Source: Neocallimastix lanati (nom. inval.)
Taxonomy: Eukaryota > Neocallimastigomycota > Neocallimastigomycetes > Neocallimastigales > Neocallimastigaceae
Reading direction: 5' to 3'
DNA: 35,000 nucleotides
Assembly (NCBI GenBank): GCA_016946835.1
Contig: JACVTC010000009.1
Location: 790,001-825,000 of the forward strand
The position numbers and the translations under genes are program-made. Numbering within the stretch: the first letter of the stretch is position 1; the number at the start of each line of letters is the position of its first letter. The notes beneath the pieces were generated by a model. It ran no database searches. It was not told where the DNA came from and worked only from the letters and a program-made list of their open reading frames with translations. Of the stretch, positions 11,519 to 25,236 are shown piece by piece.

Positions 11519-11760
11519 AAAAAAAAACCTTGGTCTACAGGTATCAGAAGATTGGCCCAACCTGTTGCGCCCCTTGTTATCGTTGTGAAGTAAACCAGCC
11601 AGCACTATCTACTTACTTTTATATCCTAAAATTTTAACCAAAAAAAAAAAAAAATTTAAAGGCAGCAACAATTTATTTATAATTTGTTTAATAAAGAAAA
11701 GAAAAAAAAAATTTTTTTTTTTTTTTTTTTAATTTATTAATTTTTCTTTCTTTCTTCTTT
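11041..11760. other. Degenerate spacer with long A and T tracts
   Basis: This joins the two RT-derived blocks. It holds A tracts at about 11101-11119, 11480-11516 and 11641-11654, and short islands of mixed composition (11120-11180, 11270-11370, 11530-11620). The island at 11558-11600 reads CCAPCYRCEVNQPALST on the plus strand, a faint likeness to a CCHC knuckle of retrotransposon gag proteins, but it is too short to call. Confidence 0.4.
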
Positions 11761-11762
11761 GA

Positions 11763-11900
11763 TTGTTCAACGATTTCTCATTGAGCATTCCTGATGACAA
11801 AAGAGGAAAGATTTTGATTGAAAATATTAAAAATAATTTTTTTTTGCAGTACCGTGTCACCTTCTTGAAAGAAAATGAAGTATATGAAATCTTAAAATAA
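11763..11900 (+). pseudogene. Short coding relic, probably retrotransposon-derived
   Basis: A clean 45-residue frame ends in TAA and contains FSLSIPDDKRGKILIENIKN and QYRVTFLKENEVYEILK. Codon use is gene-like and unlike the surroundings. I do not recognise the family. Its position upstream of the second reverse-transcriptase relic, on the same strand, suggests the first ORF or the N-terminal part of that element; this is inference from position only. Confidence 0.4.
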
Positions 11901-12129
11901 AAAAAAAAAAAATTGGTTTCTGGTAGAAGGGGAGGGGAAGGAAAGAAAGAAAGAAAGGTATTTTATTTTTATTTTATTTTATTAATAATATCTTTCAATC
12001 CCTTTTTACCACTTTTTAAATGAGAGATCTACTTCCTTTCCTTTAATTTTTCATTTTTCATGTTTTATGTTTTTGTGGGGCTTGAAGAATTCCTTTTTCT
12101 AAAACTAATGTTATGACTATGGAGATAAG

Positions 12130-12165
<36 letters not shown>

Positions 12166-12189
12166 AATATCAATTTGTATACCATTAAA

Positions 12190-12700
12190 CCTTAACCTTT
12201 ATCAAGAGATGTCAAAATGAAAAAAGTAAAGTGAAAGAAAAAAATTCTGATACAGATTCAAAATAATAATTTGTTTTTATCCACATCCACCGGGAGTTAT
12301 TCATTGATGAATGAGAAGGAAGAGGAAGAGTTAGAGACCATTTGCATTTCATCCTCTATAGTAAAGCTATGCTTCCTCATGTTCACTTATCATCTTCTTT
12401 TTCACCTTTTTACTGGTATATCTAATCATAAAATTTATTATATTTTCTTGCGAGTAGGTAACTTTCAAATGGTTTTATGAAACCCAAAAAAAAAATTTTT
12501 TTCAAATGGTCATGACATATTTGTAATACGAAGTGTTCAGATATTCTTTCACATAATTATTTTTTTAAATTTTTAACAAATGTACTTGAATCCAGTTATA
12601 AAGAAACTTCTGAGGATGATATGATTTAAAAAAAATTTATAGATACTTCTTATATAGTATTGGCAAAAAAAAAAAAAAAAAAAAAAAATCAAAGCTTTTA
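12190..12700 (+). pseudogene. Unidentified coding relic between retrotransposon blocks
   Basis: Plus-strand pieces with gene-like composition include STSTGSYSLMNEKEEEELE (near 12285) in a 69-residue frame, and after a gap FKFLTNVLESSYKETSEDDM plus KKFIDTSYIVLA (12566-12665). They are split by stops and poly-A. They lie between the 45-residue block and the RT core on the same strand, so they may be the N-terminal or linker part of the same dead element. No domain is recognisable. Confidence 0.35.
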
Positions 12701-12789
12701 TATCAATGGAACTTAAAGGAAAGGACTTGCATTTCACTGCCTTTATTACGTAAAGAAACTTTCTAAATGATAAACATCTAGCTTAACAA

Positions 12790-12987
12790 GAATATCAAAC
12801 CTTTTTCTTTGATTGTTCTAATGTTGATACTTACTTGGATCAATTTACTTAATATCTTAAATTATGGAAGACTATTAGGAAAATTTAAAGTATTATTTCA
12901 TTCAAACCGTTATATAGCAAATATTGTTAAAGTTTATAATTTTATTTATTTATTTCGAAGGATTATTACCATGAATGGAAAGATCTC

Positions 12988-13028
<41 letters not shown>

Positions 13029-13900
13029 GAAAAAAAAAAATTTGTAACCTGAGTATTCGCTCTCCTATCTCCATTCTATTAAATCCAAAAGTGGTCTCAA
13101 GATTTATTTTTCCCCCTGAAGATCAACTTAATCGATGGACTAAACATTTTAGAGATTTAGCATCAGATTCTACTGGACATAGTCTAAAGAAGTGATTATT
13201 GGGCAAATGCTTTCCCTTGTAATTAATCAACGTAATCCCCTATTACATGGAAAATTAATAAATCTATCTCTTATTCTGATACTAGAAATGCTATGCTATC
13301 TATATATAAAAAAAAAATTAAAAAAAAAAAAAAAGCATCTGGCCCAGATGGCATCCTTTCTGATTTTAATAAAGCATTAAAGAAGAAAATTTAAAAGGTA
13401 AATTTACTTATGTCTGCCTTTTTTTAATCTTAAAAAGGCCTGCAGATCTCTTTCCATCTTCAACATTCTCACTAAAAAAAAAAAAAAAAAAAAACTTATT
13501 TCATCTTGGTATACATGATAAAGTGTTTCAATTTCATTTCAAAATTTTATCTTCACATTTTCAAAGCAAGAGCTCCTTACCTAAACATGCTATCTGATGA
13601 ATTCCCTATTTAATCGAGGAGTAAAGACAAAGTTGTCCACTAATCTTTCTATATTATTTAATTTGTCTATAAAAGGATATTTTTAAATAATTATGAGAAA
13701 TAGGGTGTGAATATTGGGAATAAAAAAAATGTTGTAGTGGTCTCTTTGAAGACGATATTGTGCTAAAAATTGCACCAACTGAAACAAAAAAAAAAAAAAA
13801 AAAAAAAAAATGAAGGCACTCCTTCGTTCATGTATTTAACTGGGCCAATAAAAATGAAGTATCCTTCCGTAATCAATAAATATGCTATCATGATTATTAA

Positions 13901-13946
<46 letters not shown>

Positions 13947-14985
13947 ATAAATTACCATGGTTATGATGATTCCTACGTTTTATCTTGGGATGTTATTTCA
14001 TTCCTAAAGAATCTACTTATACATATTTAGGTATCCCTTTCAGTAATGATCTTTCACTCAAAAACCTATTATTGCTTTTTTATGGAGTTTAATATTCAGA
14101 AATCTTTTTTATACTCATTCTCCACTTTCTTAACCAAAAGACTAATTCTTTTTACCTTTTAAGAGATATATTATTTAATCATATATTATTAGCAAAAGCT
14201 TTTATATTTTTTTGCTCCACTTTTTTGATTCAAACATGACCGATACAAAACAAAACAAAGTTCAAATCTCTTATTAATACTAGTTTAGTAGGATGTATTG
14301 ATTCTTCTTCGAGTATTAAAGAAAATGACTCAGTTAAAAATAATGAAAAAAAAAATCTTGTAATAGACATAATATTAAAAGAAACTAAACAGTTTAGTAC
14401 TAAGGCTTTATCACATGATCTAAAAATTTTTTTCATATTTTCTATTTCCTAGTAGTGGGATTTTTATGCTTCACTTCAAATCAAATGCATTATTAAATGG
14501 AGAAATTCTAAATGTATTATAAAGGAATCTAATAGAAAATATTCCTAAAATGTCAAATTTTTTCTTAGACAAGGAAAAAAAAAAACACGTGCTCTCTATA
14601 GAAAAAAATTTAGAAGATGAAAATATTAAAGAAATAGAAAGATGTCATTGAATTTTATTTAATCAAATAATGATAAATGTCAAGGAATTAATAGTATAAA
14701 TTTTTTAATAAAAAAAAAAAAAAATAAATACAAATATATTGAAACAAGAAAATTATTCAAGTTCAGCCTTGAATATTACCAATTTTAACTTAAGCTTTAA
14801 TTGGATTTTTAAGATTACGATTGATCTACTTTCAAATACAACACAACTAATTTCTATCAAAAGTGGTACAGTTTTTTAAAAATTGTTCGAAAGTTTGCCC
14901 ATGATGTGGAGAAAGTGAAACAATCGTTCATCCATTGAATATTTGAATGTTCTTCCTTTTCATTATTTAGATGTGAATCTTTAGA
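12790..14985 (+). pseudogene. LINE-type reverse transcriptase relic, copy B (linker, RT core, C-terminal knuckle)
   Basis: In order on the plus strand: DQLNRWTKHFRDLASDSTGH (about 13120-13180, the linker before RT); ASGPDGILSDFNKALKKK (13335-13388, RT motif KAxGPDG); NRGVKTKLSTNLSILFNLSI (13609-13668, the RGVRQGxPLSPxLFNLFI motif); CSGLFEDDIVLKIAPTET (13733-13786, the catalytic FADDIVLxAPT box with Ala replaced by Glu); WANKNE and NKYAIMIIKP (13840-13903); TYLGIPFSNDLSLK (14021-14062); FLTKRLIPF-like sequence and HILLAKAF (14124-14200); SLINTSLVGC and SHDLKIFF (14260-14440); and finally VCP-x-CGESETIVH, FECSSFSLFR (14895-14975), a C-x2-C...H...C knuckle. The order matches a non-LTR ORF2. Frameshifts, stops and A/T tracts at about a dozen places make it non-functional. 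Confidence 0.82.
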
Positions 14986-15179
14986 TTTTATTCAATGACC
15001 ATTTTATACTATTACAGTGATAAAATAAAAACTCCTATGATTAATTAAAAAAATTTTTTTTTTTTTTTTTTTTAATTTTTTATTTTACTTAATCCTTTAC
15101 ATACATTATATTTCTATCCTTAAATTATATATTGTATTTTTTTTTTTAAAAAAAAAATATAATACATAAAAATATAATC

Positions 15180-15560
15180 ATTAACTATTTAATAAAGCAC
15201 ATATTGGTTATATTGGTTTGAATATTGAGTTCATGTAAACAATACCATCCCTTTTTTTTTTTCGAGTTTGTTTTCCAGCCATTAATAATTCCAATTTGAA
15301 TAAAGATTGAAAAATGAAGAATTAGCGTTGAGATGACATGTAAAAAAAAAAAAAAAAAGTCATTTAACATTAGATGAAGAATAACTTCAGAGCAACGTGC
15401 TTTAGATTTATTAGACTTTGACTTGGAATTATTTCTGTTTTTTTTTTTTTTATTTTATTTTTTTATTTTTTTTTCTTTTTTTTTTTTCAGTTGAATTTTT
15501 GTAAAATTTCCAGTTAACTTCAGTGGGGGGTTGAAGACCTTCTTTATTGTATTAAGAATA
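15180..15560 (-). pseudogene. Unidentified coding relic
   Basis: Minus-strand pieces have mixed composition: FNPPLKLTGNFTKIQ (near 15500-15545), SQSLINLKHVALKLFF (near 15380-15430), then a 61-residue frame at 15185-15370 ending NSKKKKGWYCLHELNIQTNI. A alone and T alone runs split them (15447-15488, 15342-15357). I recognise no family. The base composition and the neighbourhood suggest another piece of mobile-element or gene debris. Confidence 0.35.
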
Positions 15561-16532
15561 AAAATTCATGAAAATATAATAAATAGCTAGTATATAAATT
15601 AATATATAAAATAAGAACCACAATTTGGAGAAAATTTTTTTTACTAATTTAAAAAGAAAATCTTGTTGCTATATATATATATATATATTGTTTACTTAAA
15701 TAAGTCTTAAAGTTGTCTAATAGATAATTCCTTAAAAATCATGTAAGAAAATTATAAAAGTTTTTTTAGGCTTATAACCATTGAGGTAAAAAGTCTCTGT
15801 GAAAATTTTGCTAAATTGTAATATGAGTTCATGTTGAAAAAGAAGGATTGAAATTTTTTTGTAGTATAATTGTAAAGCGGGGGTTTGAATGAAAAAATTT
15901 AATAAAATACAGTTGAAAATTCTTGTTGAAAATTTTTATAATAATTTTTTTTTTTTTTTTTTTTTAAACTAATCTTTGTTGAATAAAACTAATATTAACT
16001 GATTGATAAATGTTTAAACTTTTGTAAATAATTTATTGAATGATTAAATGTAAGATTGAATAGAATCAAAAAAAAAAAAAAAAAGAAACATGAAATAAGA
16101 AGAATCTATATGAATATAACATATTTATGTAAAAGGAGAGAAAGAAAAAAAAAAGAATATATAATTTAAATAATAAATAACACAATAAAAAAGAGAACTT
16201 TAAAAAAAAAAAAAAAATGAAAAAAAATGGAAAATTAAAGAATAACACTTTAAAAAAAAATATAATACTTACCTAACATGGCCATTACAGAAACTAAATA
16301 TAAAGAAAATAATAAATATATATATGAATAGAGAAGATAAAAAATTTTTAATATAATATAAAATATTGATATAAAAAAAAAAAATACATTTATATATATA
16401 ATTATATAGAAATTAGTTATTATTTTTTTTAAATTATATATATTATTAACCAAAATTATCTTTAAAAAAAACAAACTAACAAACAAAAAATATAAAAAAA
16501 AATAAAAATAAAAAAAAAAACAAACTAACAAA

Positions 16533-16569
<37 letters not shown>

Positions 16570-16767
16570 AGTATTCCAGGTTTTCAGAAAAAATTTTTTT
16601 TCCAAAATAAGTTATGTATTTATAAATAAAAATTTAAAATATTTCAATGCCAATGAACTATTTCCTCGTACTAAGGAACTAAATTGATTTGAGAATTAAT
16701 TCCCCCTGTAGGCAAAATTCCAACTTATAAAGTAAGGAAAGATCAAGTATGTTCCCTCCCTCAGGGA

Positions 16768-16811
<44 letters not shown>

Positions 16812-16867
16812 TTTTTTGAAAGATTTAAATTTCATAATAGATTAATTATTTCTCCTTTTTCTTTTTT

Positions 16868-16903
<36 letters not shown>

Positions 16904-17279
16904 TTCAAATGTTATATGAAGTATACAAATATTACTACATAAAATTTTAAAACTAAATAGTAATCTCTTTCAATATTAATATTATTATTATAAATTTAAT
17001 AAATGTATAAAAATATTTCCAAAATTTTATGATTATTTTATAAATAGAAAAAAATGCTATACAATAAAATATTTTAATAACAAATAATGATCAAATATAT
17101 ATATATATATATTTAATATTCTATTAATTATTTTTTATTTTATTTAATTTTAATAATTTATTTTTACATAACATAAACTGATAATTTTTACAAAGATAAA
17201 TTATATAATAAGAAAAAATTTAATATATATATATTTTTTATAATTTTTTTTTTTTTTTTTTTTTAAGATTTCAGAGAAT
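15561..17279. other. AT-rich spacer downstream of the CE15 gene
   Basis: This includes a pure (TTA)n run of 14 units at 16769-16810, a short palindromic TTCCCTCCCTCAGGGAA at about 16751-16767, a T tract at about 16870-16901 and another at 17247-17264 just after the CE15 stop (on the transcript this is an A-rich 3' flank). Open frames at 16066-16248 and 16250-16570 (minus) are Phe-rich low complexity and not supported as genes. A splice-donor-like AG|GTAAGTATT on the minus strand lies at about 16264-16276. Confidence 0.5.
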
Positions 17280-18875
17280 TTAACATAATTTGTTAATACC
17301 ACACCAATCATTGTTTTCTACACCCCAACTACCATATTCATCTATGTAATATTCGCCTGGACATTTAGCGGTACAACATTTATAACCTAACTTTTTAGCC
17401 CAACAGGATGAACTGTGAACAATACCACACCAGTTACCGTTTTCAACACCCCATTGACCATCTGAATCAGTGAAGTAAACTGGATAACTAGTCTTACAAC
17501 ATTTATAACCAAGTTTTTCAGACCAACAGGAACCTGAACCAGTATTATTATTAGATGATCCTTGGTTACTATTTTGATTATTATTTGAACCACTTGAACC
17601 TGGGTTAGTAGTTTGATTATTATTTGAACCAGATGAACCATTTGATCCAGAAGTATCAATCTTGTAACCCTTCCATTCACTAATCCAGCTATTGTAGTCA
17701 TGATTAACAGTACTACTTAACATTTTAGAGGTATTAGTATTCTTTCCACGAAGGAATCTATCAATGAATTTATTAACATCATTGTTTTGAGAACCAGCTG
17801 CAGAACAATGCGTGTGACCACCTACAAAATTAAAACCGAATCGATCTTCAACACCCATAGCTTTCCATACTTCTAAAGCAGCCATAACGGAAGTATAACC
17901 TGATTTATCACCTAACCATTCATAGTCTGGATTACCTAAGGTAAAGAAGGCACGAGGAGCAATCATGGCAACTAATTCGTGATGATCATAGGGTAATTTA
18001 CTAGCTTTACCATTGAAATTATTCTTTAATGCTTGCATGAACCATGAATAATTGGTATTTGCAATTTTTTCAACATTACCAATAGTATCAGAAACTCTCC
18101 ATGAGTTAATGCCACCACCACCAGATTCTTGTGGAATAGTTAAAGCAATACGTTCATCAAATGCACCAGCGAAGAGAGCCATTTTACCAGCATATGAACA
18201 ACCAGTAACACCAATATGTTCCATATCAGCATGAATTTGACTTTTAACTTGTTCGAGACCATCAATGAGACGAGAGACACCCCATGACCAAGCAATATAG
18301 TCACCAGCTTGCTTAAGATTTGGATATAATTTATAGAATGGAGAATTTGTATTTTTTTGTCCATTCATAGAATATTGAGCGCATTGATCGTGCATAAATG
18401 GAACCTGAATAAATCCACTAAATTGATTGGTACTTAAAGAACCAGTATTACTATTCATACCAATAATAACTGGGAATGGTCCATTTCCGTTTGGAACAGA
18501 AATCTTTGAAGTAAGGGTAAGGGAACCTCCATTATCATTAACAACAACCGTTAAAGTACCACCAGAGTATGTAGCTTTAATACTTTTTGGAGGAGCTGGT
18601 TTCTTACCAAGTTCATAGTTTTCAATTTCAGCTTTAATTTCATTACGTCTGCATTCCCAATCAGCTAATGTTTTTACACGACCACTCTTACCATCTGACC
18701 ATGCGAATGGATCTGGTAATTTAGAAACATTTGGGCATTGACTTGGAGATGGTAATGGTGGTGCCTTACATGACTCTCCTGTATTTTCTTTTGAATACAC
18801 TAAAGGAACATCAGCAATAACAGTTTTGTATAAGGATACTAAAATTAATCCAATACAAGTAAATGAAACTTTCAT
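17280..18875 (-). CDS. CE15 glucuronoyl esterase with two fungal dockerins
   Basis: Complete intronless frame, 531 residues. Residues 1-21 are a signal peptide ending near VIADV, so the enzyme is secreted. Residues about 35-405 form the CE15 alpha/beta-hydrolase, which cleaves esters between lignin alcohols and 4-O-methyl-glucuronic acid on xylan. Visible landmarks: VTGCSYAGK with nucleophile Ser227; IPQESGGGG with Glu250, matching the acid of Trichoderma Cip2; and GGHTHCSA, with the likely catalytic His356. Residues about 409-448 are a Ser/Asn/Gly linker with repeated GSSGSNNNQ. Two dockerins follow, at about 450-484 (CWSEKLGYKCC...WGVENGNWCGI) and 491-526 (CWAKKLGYKCC...WGVENNDWCGI), ending KLC. 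A tandem pair is the usual form in this phylum. Unusual: Tyr228 replaces the Arg that normally follows the nucleophile. The start is chosen because the signal peptide follows directly and the upstream sequence turns A/T-only. Confidence 0.95.
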   Translation of the reverse strand: MKVSFTCIGLILVSLYKTVIADVPLVYSKENTGESCKAPPLPSPSQCPNVSKLPDPFAWSDGKSGRVKTLADWECRRNEIKAEIENYELGKKPAPPKSIKATYSGGTLTVVVNDNGGSLTLTSKISVPNGNGPFPVIIGMNSNTGSLSTNQFSGFIQVPFMHDQCAQYSMNGQKNTNSPFYKLYPNLKQAGDYIAWSWGVSRLIDGLEQVKSQIHADMEHIGVTGCSYAGKMALFAGAFDERIALTIPQESGGGGINSWRVSDTIGNVEKIANTNYSWFMQALKNNFNGKASKLPYDHHELVAMIAPRAFFTLGNPDYEWLGDKSGYTSVMAALEVWKAMGVEDRFGFNFVGGHTHCSAAGSQNNDVNKFIDRFLRGKNTNTSKMLSSTVNHDYNSWISEWKGYKIDTSGSNGSSGSNNNQTTNPGSSGSNNNQNSNQGSSNNNTGSGSCWSEKLGYKCCKTSYPVYFTDSDGQWGVENGNWCGIVHSSSCWAKKLGYKCCTAKCPGEYYIDEYGSWGVENNDWCGINKLC

Positions 18876-19266
18876 ATTGATTATAATTTCTTATATTTAT
18901 TTGAATACTGACAAATACTTAATGTTGGATTATCTTTTATAATTCTGAAAATTTTATTTATTATCGTTATTTACACTTTTTGATATATACTAAAAATTCT
19001 TACAAATTTATTAATATTTCTATAATAAAAACGAATAATATGTTCTATCTATAATACTTAATTTCCTATTTCCAATGAAAATCAATACCGCAGTTCGAAA
19101 ATAAATATTACTATAATATATAATTTATATGTATAATAAATAAAGGTATATATTATTAAATATTACAATAAAATAAATAAAAAATAATAAAAAAAAATAA
19201 AAAAAAAAAAAAAGAAAAGTAATTCTTTCACTTTTTATATTTTTTTTTTTTTTTTTTTTTGATTAT
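18876..19266. promoter_or_regulatory. Probable promoter region of the CE15 gene
   Basis: The first 200 bases upstream of the ATG (on the minus strand) have mixed composition for this window and lack long homopolymers until about 19150. The ATG is preceded by A/T-rich leader (AATTATAATCAAT). No specific factor site can be named; the assignment is by position only. Confidence 0.35.
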
Positions 19267-19310
19267 TATTATAAATTAATATATATTATTATATATATTA
19301 ATTTATAATA
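19267..19310. repeat. Perfect 20-bp inverted repeat, 4-nt loop
   Basis: The arm at 19267-19286 (TATTATAAATTAATATATAT) is exactly complementary to 19291-19310, with the loop TATT. It could extrude as a cruciform or form an RNA hairpin. It lies about 390 bases upstream of the CE15 start. All pairs are A/T. Confidence 0.8.
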
Positions 19311-21143
19311 GATTATTACATATAATTCAAGCATAAATATATACAATTAATTAATAAAAAAAAAAAACAATACATTTCAAATTAAATAAATTAAATTGAT
19401 ATTAAAAAAAAAAGTTTAATTAATGCATAAAGTTTTTTTTTTTTTTTTTTAATATATTGTTTAATTGTTTTTATATTTTGACTTTTTTAGTTCAGTAACG
19501 GAATATTTTATTTCATTTATAATATAAATTAATTATTAGAAATAATACAAAAAAAAATAAAAAAAGAAAGTTTATTAAATAATAAATGAATTAATTTATC
19601 AATGCAATAAAATAATATATAATCTTAATTATTATATTATAATCAAATATTATATTAATATATTATTTATTGTATTCAATAATTGTTCTATTCTTCTTTT
19701 TATATATAAATAAAGTTCTAATTTCTATTGTAAATTATTTTATTGTTTAGTTTTTTTTTTTTTAATATTGATTGTTCATAAAAAAGGAAATTTTTTTTTA
19801 TCAAAATTAAAAAAAAAAATTCCATACTATTTATAATGTAAATTGACAAAAAATCACAATTTGAAACAATTTATTAATAAAAAATTAAAGTAATTAAAAT
19901 ATAATAAAGATAATTTAATCATTAAAAAATATTAAAATATATATATATAAATATATATTTATATATATTTAATATTTTTTATGTATGTACATATAAATAT
20001 ATTCAATGACTCAAAGCAAGAGAAAAAAAAAAAAATAAAACAAATTAAAATAAACAATAATTATATTGCGGTTTATAGAAAATGGATATAAAATTTAATT
20101 ATAATTATACTTTTTTTATATATTTATTAATTATAATTTAATTTATTAAAAATTCATAAACATATAATTAATAAATATATAATTAAAATTATATTTATAT
20201 AAATCTTATTATATTAATTAATTGCTCAAAGTAAATTTTATTAAATTAAAAAGATTTTTTAATATCATCTGTATTAATCTTTCCATTATTTTCAAAAAAG
20301 AAGTGAAAAAGTTTAATATTTTATAATTACAGAGTATTTTCAATATATTTATATATATATATTTTTATTAATTTTTTATATATACATAAAAATAGATAAA
20401 TATTTGTATTTTTGAAAAAAAAAGATAAATATCTTTACATAAAATTAAGAAAAATGTCTATATTTTATTAAAATAACTTGGATTTTGGTTACTATATTCA
20501 TTATATTATTTATTTACTTTATTAATGATTATTATTATTATTATTTTCAATTTTATATAATTAAACCTATAAGAGAAAAATAAATCTTAATTTTGTTCTA
20601 AAAGTTTTCACTAAAATGTAAAATTATATTATTAATTGATCATCTTAAAATTTTTTATAATTAGAAACACTACATGTAAACTATTATGAAAATAAATTTA
20701 TATTTTAATATTATAATATTATATAATATATACTATTTTTTATCATTTTGAATGACATACATCATACATTGTTTTTTTTATTAACAGTTTATTTTTTATT
20801 TTTTTTTTTTTTTTTTTTTGATATTTTTTATATATTTGTTCAATTTTTACCATGAGTAATTGATTTTTTTATATATATTACTATAGTTTTATCTATTAAT
20901 TAATATTTATTAAAAACTAATAATATGAATTCAGTCATTCTTGTTATGAAAAACATTCCGTACTTTAAAAATTTAGTTATTAAAAGATAATTAATATTAA
21001 TTTTTGTATTGTTTGAAATTTAGTATAATGTAATTAAATTAATATAATTTAATTATAGTATTGAGTTATTAATACGTAGAGAAAAACAAAAATAGAACAA
21101 ATAATGAAGTTGATATTTAATTTTGAAATATTAAATAAAAATA
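19311..21143. other. AT-rich spacer
   Basis: No gene-like frame on either strand. A and T tracts are common (19240-19260, 19433-19450, 20802-20819). A second long inverted repeat lies at 20116-20182. Confidence 0.5.
20116..20182. repeat. 20-bp inverted repeat with 27-nt loop
   Basis: The arm at 20116-20135 (TTATATATTTATTAATTATA) is perfectly complementary to 20163-20182. It is all A/T, so chance pairing is possible in a window of this composition. Confidence 0.7.
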
Positions 21144-21300
21144 AAAATAACAATAAGATAAAATAACAGTAACAATAATAATAACAATAACAATAATAAT
21201 AATAAAAAAAAAACATAATAACAAAATAACAATAAGATAAAATAACAGTAACAATAATAACAATAACAATAATAATAATAATAAAAAAACATAATATAGT
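21144..21300. repeat. 79-bp tandem duplication rich in AATAAC
   Basis: AAAATAACAATAAGATAAAA starts both units, at 21144 and 21223, and both continue with CAGTAACAATAAT, an ATAACAATAACAATAAT run, an A tract and CATAATA. They differ only in microsatellite length. Confidence 0.8.
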
Positions 21301-21719
21301 GAAATAGTAAAATATAATAATTATAGTGAAATAAGTAAAATATTTAATTAAAGATAACTAAAAAAACAAAAAAATTTTAAATATATATGAAAACTAAATA
21401 TAAATATAACTAAATAGCTGATAAAACAGAAATTATTAATTCATTATTATTTATAATAAAATTTAAATATTTTAAATTTTTAAATTAAAATATTTTAAAT
21501 TTTTAATTATCATAATAAATAATATTCAAAATATTTAAAAACAATTTCAAAGTAATTTGTTTTTAAGGTTTTGTGTAACGATACTGTATCACTATAATTA
21601 ATGGAAATAAATTTAAAAAAAAAAAAAAAAAAAAATATCAAAATAAATTTTTAAATTTATAAATAAAAAATTGGAAAATTTATAATTGATAAGTAGAAAA
21701 TAAAAAATTATTTAATTGG

Positions 21720-22065
21720 TAGTCTTTTCAAATTTTTATCCTGGTGATTAGTATTCGGGACTAATACACATATTCTGGATCTATCTTGCCACTGCCATAT
21801 GAATTTATATAAGGTGATTTCATCTTCCCAGGATATTTTTCCCTATAAATAAAGTTGGTGTTCCCTCCCCATTGGTAAGTATTCCTGTTGTTAAATTATA
21901 TAATTGTTAGTAATAGGGAGCACTTAATCTGTGAGAGGATTGGTGTAGATGTTCCTCCCTCAATGATGATGGTTCAAGAGATCACTGAAAAGAAGCTTGT
22001 CGTATATAGCAGCGTATAGTGAATTCCTTTCATATTAGTCTTGTTTAGAGCGAAGACCATGTCAA
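21720..22065. pseudogene. GC-elevated island, unidentified coding relic
   Basis: About 350 bases have clearly higher GC than the flanks, like true exons in this window. The minus strand holds two overlapping open stretches: NTYQWGGNTNFIYREKYPGK continuing PYINSYGSGKIDPEYVY (frame 1), and ISWEDEITLYKFIWQWQDR (frame 2). The plus strand holds KRSLKRSLSYIAAYSEFLSY near 21970-22035. None is long or recognisable. Stops and frameshifts suggest a decayed gene or element piece. I cannot say which strand was coding. Confidence 0.35.
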
Positions 22066-25180
<3,115 letters not shown>

Positions 25181-25201
25181 AATAATAATAATTAATATTA
25201 A

Positions 25202-25236
<35 letters not shown>

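Noticed and set aside
17387-18618. Several open frames overlapping the CE15 gene on both strands (17387-17701, 18052-18234, 18140-18364, 18427-18618)
   Set aside because: They are shadows of the CE15 reading frame and have no independent support.
21955-22032. Weak likeness of VQEITEKKLVVYSS to a glutaredoxin start
   Set aside because: There is no CPYC-type active site after it and the frame stops at once; the likeness is too short.
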